A stretch of 64,000 bases of DNA, taken from the NCBI GenBank assembly GCA_023442945.1, contig JAEZWW010000082.1, positions 1 through 64,000 on the forward strand. Reading direction: 5' to 3'. The DNA comes from Pseudomonadota bacterium. Lineage in GTDB: Bacteria > Pseudomonadota > Gammaproteobacteria > Burkholderiales > Burkholderiaceae_C. Both the position numbers and the translations under genes were made by a program. Under the pieces are notes generated by a model. That model saw only the letters and a program-made list of their open reading frames with translations, was not told the origin of the DNA and searched no databases. Shown in pieces: positions 61,682 through 64,000 of the stretch; position 1 is the first letter of the stretch, and each line of letters starts with the position of its first letter.

Positions 61682-62077
61682 ATGCGATTGTCCAACTATC
61701 TGTTTTTCACCACCTGCTGCGACGACGCGTTGCGCTTCTATGCCGAATGCGGTCTGGGGCGCGTCGTTGAAGAGCTGCGCTACGGCGTGGGCGGCATGCC
61801 CGTCAAAAACGAGGCCATGCGCGGCAAGGTCATGCACGCCAAGTTCGAAGGCCCGCATCTGCGGTTTTACGCCTCGGACAACGACGACGCCGAACCGATG
61901 CGGGGATCGGCCCACCTGCTGGAGCTGGACGACCGACGGGCCGTGGACGACCTGTTTGCCCGGCTGAGCGCGGGCGGCCTGGTGACAACGCCCCTGGCCG
62001 TGCAGCCTTGGGGCGGCTACTTTGGCAAGTTCACCGACCGCTTCGGCGTGCAGTGGATGCTGAGCAGCCCGGCCTGA
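61682..62077 (+). CDS. VOC-family/PhnB-like protein
   Basis: This 131-residue protein reads MRLSNYLFFTTCCDDALRFY then GKVMHAKFEGPHLRFYASDN and TPLAVQPWGGYFGKFTDRFG VQWM, the PhnB/VOC half-fold pattern. Such proteins may be isomerases or metal-binding proteins; no specific function. CACAGGAGAACACGCG precedes ATG 61682. Confidence 0.7.
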   Translation: MRLSNYLFFTTCCDDALRFYAECGLGRVVEELRYGVGGMPVKNEAMRGKVMHAKFEGPHLRFYASDNDDAEPMRGSAHLLELDDRRAVDDLFARLSAGGLVTTPLAVQPWGGYFGKFTDRFGVQWMLSSPA

Positions 62078-62178
62078 GCGGCGCGCGCCCAGTGCCAAAA
62101 CTGACGCGCATCAAGGCGCGCCTGGCGCGCCCTGCCTACGATGGCCGCATGTCATTGAGCGAAAGCAGGTAGCGCGCC

Positions 62179-62376
62179 ATGCGTTTTTCCACCGTCATCG
62201 CGGTGCTGCTGGTCGCCGCCGTCCTGGTGCTCGTCATGGCGCTGATCCGCGCCGTCGTTGTGGGGCGCATGGAGGGCATGCAGGCCGAGGCCTTCCAATA
62301 CCGCCAGAAGGCCGTGCGCGCCGCGGTGTGTGTGGCGGCGCTGGTCGCGGTGGTGCTGGTGACGGGCTGGTTGTAG
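62179..62376 (+). CDS. Small membrane protein, 65 aa
   Basis: The product has one or two hydrophobic helices: MRFSTVIAVLLVAAVLVLVM and AAVCVAALVAVVLVTGWL, with an EFQYRQKAV-like charged centre. No family is recognised. Its start and end, but not its middle, are repeated at 60424-60505. It is convergent with the MFS gene at 62420. Confidence 0.5.
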   Translation: MRFSTVIAVLLVAAVLVLVMALIRAVVVGRMEGMQAEAFQYRQKAVRAAVCVAALVAVVLVTGWL

Positions 62377-62419
62377 CGCGCGGCGGCGGCAAGCCCACCC
62401 ACGGGCCCCGCGGCCGCGT

Positions 62420-63712
62420 TCACCCCATCTGCGTGCGCAGCAGGCCGCCGCGGCGCGTGCGCGAATACAGCCAGCCGACGATGGTCAGGTTCAGCAGGTT
62501 CCAGCCGATGCCGTTCAGGAAGGCGGCGCGGTAGCTGCCGGTGACGTCGAACACCCAGCCCGACATCCAGCCGCCCAGCGCCATGCCGATCAGCGTGGCC
62601 ATGATCAGCGCGCCGGTGCGCGCGCCGGCCTCGCGCGCGGGGAAATGTTCGCGCACGATGATCGCGTACGACGGCACGATGCCGCCCTGAAACAGCCCGA
62701 ACATCGCCGACACTACGTACAGCGACATCATCCCGCTGGCGGGCAGGAACATCAGCAGCGCCAGCCCCTGCAGGGCCGAGCCCAGCAGCAGCGTGCGGAT
62801 GCCACCGATGTGGTCGCAGATCCAGCCCGACACCAGGCGGCTGATGATGCCGCTGAACAGCATCAGCGACAGCATTTCCGCCCCGCGCGCGGCGCCAAAA
62901 CCCAGGTCCGTGCAGTAGGCGACGATGTGCACCTGCGGCATCGACATCGCCACGCAGCAGGCCACACCCGCCACGCACAGCAGGCCTTGCGCGGTGCCAG
63001 GCGCCAGGCCAAAGGGGCGCTCGGGCGGCCACGGGGTGGGGCGCGGCGCGGCCGGGGCGCCAAGGGCACCGCCGGTCTGCAATTCGGGTGGCGGGCGGCG
63101 CATGGCAAAGGCCAGCAGCGCCATGCCGATGCCGCACACCAGGCCCAGCACCACGTAGGTCGGCCGCCAGCCGTAGTGGGTGATGCCCCATTGCGCCATG
63201 GGCGGCCAGAGGGTGCCGGCGATGTAGTTGCCGCTGGCGCACACCGCCATGGCGATGCCGCGGCGCTTTTGCCACCACAGGCCGGTGTCGGCCATCAGCG
63301 GCGCGAAGGTGGCGGCGCCACCCAGCAGACCCAGCAAGCCGTGCGCCAACCCGAACAGCCACACGTTGCCGCTGGCCGCCGCCAGGATGTAGCCCGCCGC
63401 GACGGCGGCCGCGCCCAGCCACAGCACGCGGGCAATGCCCCAGCGGTCGGCCCATTGGCCGGTCCACAAACCGCCCAGGCCCAGGCAGACCATCATGGCC
63501 GTATAAGGCAGGGACGCGTAGGCGCGGCTGATGCCGAATTCGGTCTGCACCGCCGGCAGCACCACCGACACCACGTACATCGCGCTGTTGCCCAGCGTGA
63601 CCAGCAGCACGGTGACGAACAGCCGCCAGGCGGCGGTGCGCGAATCGATCAGGCTGGCGGGCGACGCGGGTGGGCGCGCTGACGCGGAAAGGGCGGAAGG
63701 GGCGGCGGACAT
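62420..63712 (-). CDS. MFS transporter
   Basis: This 430-residue 12-helix protein has the conserved inter-helix loop GLWTGQWADRWGIARVLWLG. The second half carries SRLVSGWICDHIGGIRTLLLG. It resembles the OFA/MFS_1 branch. No substrate can be assigned. ATG 63712 is the first start. A repeat and a partial gene on the same strand lie upstream. Confidence 0.85.
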   Translation of the reverse strand: MSAAPSALSASARPPASPASLIDSRTAAWRLFVTVLLVTLGNSAMYVVSVVLPAVQTEFGISRAYASLPYTAMMVCLGLGGLWTGQWADRWGIARVLWLGAAAVAAGYILAAASGNVWLFGLAHGLLGLLGGAATFAPLMADTGLWWQKRRGIAMAVCASGNYIAGTLWPPMAQWGITHYGWRPTYVVLGLVCGIGMALLAFAMRRPPPELQTGGALGAPAAPRPTPWPPERPFGLAPGTAQGLLCVAGVACCVAMSMPQVHIVAYCTDLGFGAARGAEMLSLMLFSGIISRLVSGWICDHIGGIRTLLLGSALQGLALLMFLPASGMMSLYVVSAMFGLFQGGIVPSYAIIVREHFPAREAGARTGALIMATLIGMALGGWMSGWVFDVTGSYRAAFLNGIGWNLLNLTIVGWLYSRTRRGGLLRTQMG

Positions 63713-63813
63713 GCCCGCCAGCGTATCACCGGCGCAGCTTCAAGGCTGTCGCGCAGGCAAGGCGGCGCACAGGAACAGTGCCCGCACGCACAGGCGGACC
63801 CCGTCACCGCCAT

Positions 63814-63870
63814 TTTTGGTCTTTAAGGCCTGTGGCCCTAGAACCACCAGCGCGGGCAGCTATCAAATCA
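63814..63870 (-). repeat. Dispersed structured repeat, copy 15
   Basis: On the minus strand TGATAGCTGCCCGCGCTGGT then GGTTCTAGGGCCACAGGCCT and a TTAAAGACCAAAAATGG tail. GCCC and GGGC arms are present. Confidence 0.85.
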
Positions 63871-63908
63871 GGACTGCTGACTTGCCGCCGCCTGGCCCTG
63901 CCAGCAGG

Positions 63909-64000
63909 TCAGGGGTGGAGGTAAACCGCCTGCACGCGGCCATTTTCCAGCTCGACCAGCTGCACGGTGTCAACGCCGTTGATGCGCGCACGGTACACCT
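63909..64000 (-). CDS. C-terminal fragment of an unidentified gene at the window edge
   Basis: The open frame entering from the right edge reads VYRARINGVDTVQLVELENG then RVQAVYLHP and a stop at 63909. Only about 30 codons are visible, too few for a firm assignment. The pattern could be the end of a SnoaL- or sigma-factor-type domain. It is followed by repeat copy 15. Confidence 0.4.
   Translation of the reverse strand, partial: VYRARINGVDTVQLVELENGRVQAVYLHP

Overview
The window looks like chromosomal DNA of a high-GC betaproteobacterium of the order Burkholderiales, most likely a Comamonadaceae-type genome. The protein families point there: a BPSS1780-type membrane protein, a DUF2782 protein, aminoglycoside-phosphotransferase-type ThrB beside polA and uvrD, and a TIGR02281 aspartic protease. 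I infer the lineage from family content only; there is no rRNA in the window.

Bases 1-6800 are an accessory segment ending at a tRNA-Ala(CGC) gene (6837-6912, minus). It holds the end of an IS3-family element, a coiled-coil membrane protein next to the IS end, a fragment of a phage spanin-like gene, and a minus-strand trio (XRE regulator, ImmA/IrrE metalloprotease, large unknown protein). The third gene of the trio carries an in-frame amber codon and is fused at its 3' end to the spanin remnant. Divergent from the trio are two unknown proteins, one with a zinc ribbon, and a DUF2188 protein. A repeated 8-bp motif lies between the two arms. None of the dispersed repeats described below occurs in this segment.

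Bases 6900-21100 are mostly housekeeping: a SAF-domain oxidoreductase, a kynurenine-formamidase-like hydrolase, a TSUP transporter, GMP reductase, a TetR regulator, UvrD, a BPSS1780 protein, ThrB, a DUF2782 protein and DNA polymerase I. Bases 21175-29006 form an AraC-associated catabolic cluster: BKACE enzyme, small hydrolase, Rieske ferredoxin, CMD protein, MFS transporter, quinone oxidoreductase and acyl-CoA ligase. Bases 29127-34136 (minus) carry fbp, pepN and prfB, the last with the classic programmed frameshift. lldP (34286-35946) is broken by a one-base deletion.

Bases 36149-43943 are a complete tetrathionate respiration locus: ttrRS on minus and ttrBCA on plus. It is followed by a Gly-rich surface protein with a CTERM-like tail. 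A second CTERM-like protein lies at 53854-55659. Between and after these are acyl-CoA synthetase, aldo/keto reductase, YbaK, a YidD-like/PlsY pair read in one frame, RidA, the aspartic protease, YajQ, murB, an RRM protein, IF-1, a TetR regulator with two palindromic operators facing tautomerase and VOC genes, and an MFS transporter.

The most unusual feature is a dispersed, structured repeat of about 50-65 bp. I find 15 copies, all between 8.4 and 63.9 kb. Most are intergenic. Some are read in frame inside polA, pepN and an acyl-CoA synthetase, and one lies at the junction where a YidD-like ORF runs into plsY. At two convergent gene ends the A-rich tail of the repeat forms the U-tract of the opposing gene's terminator.
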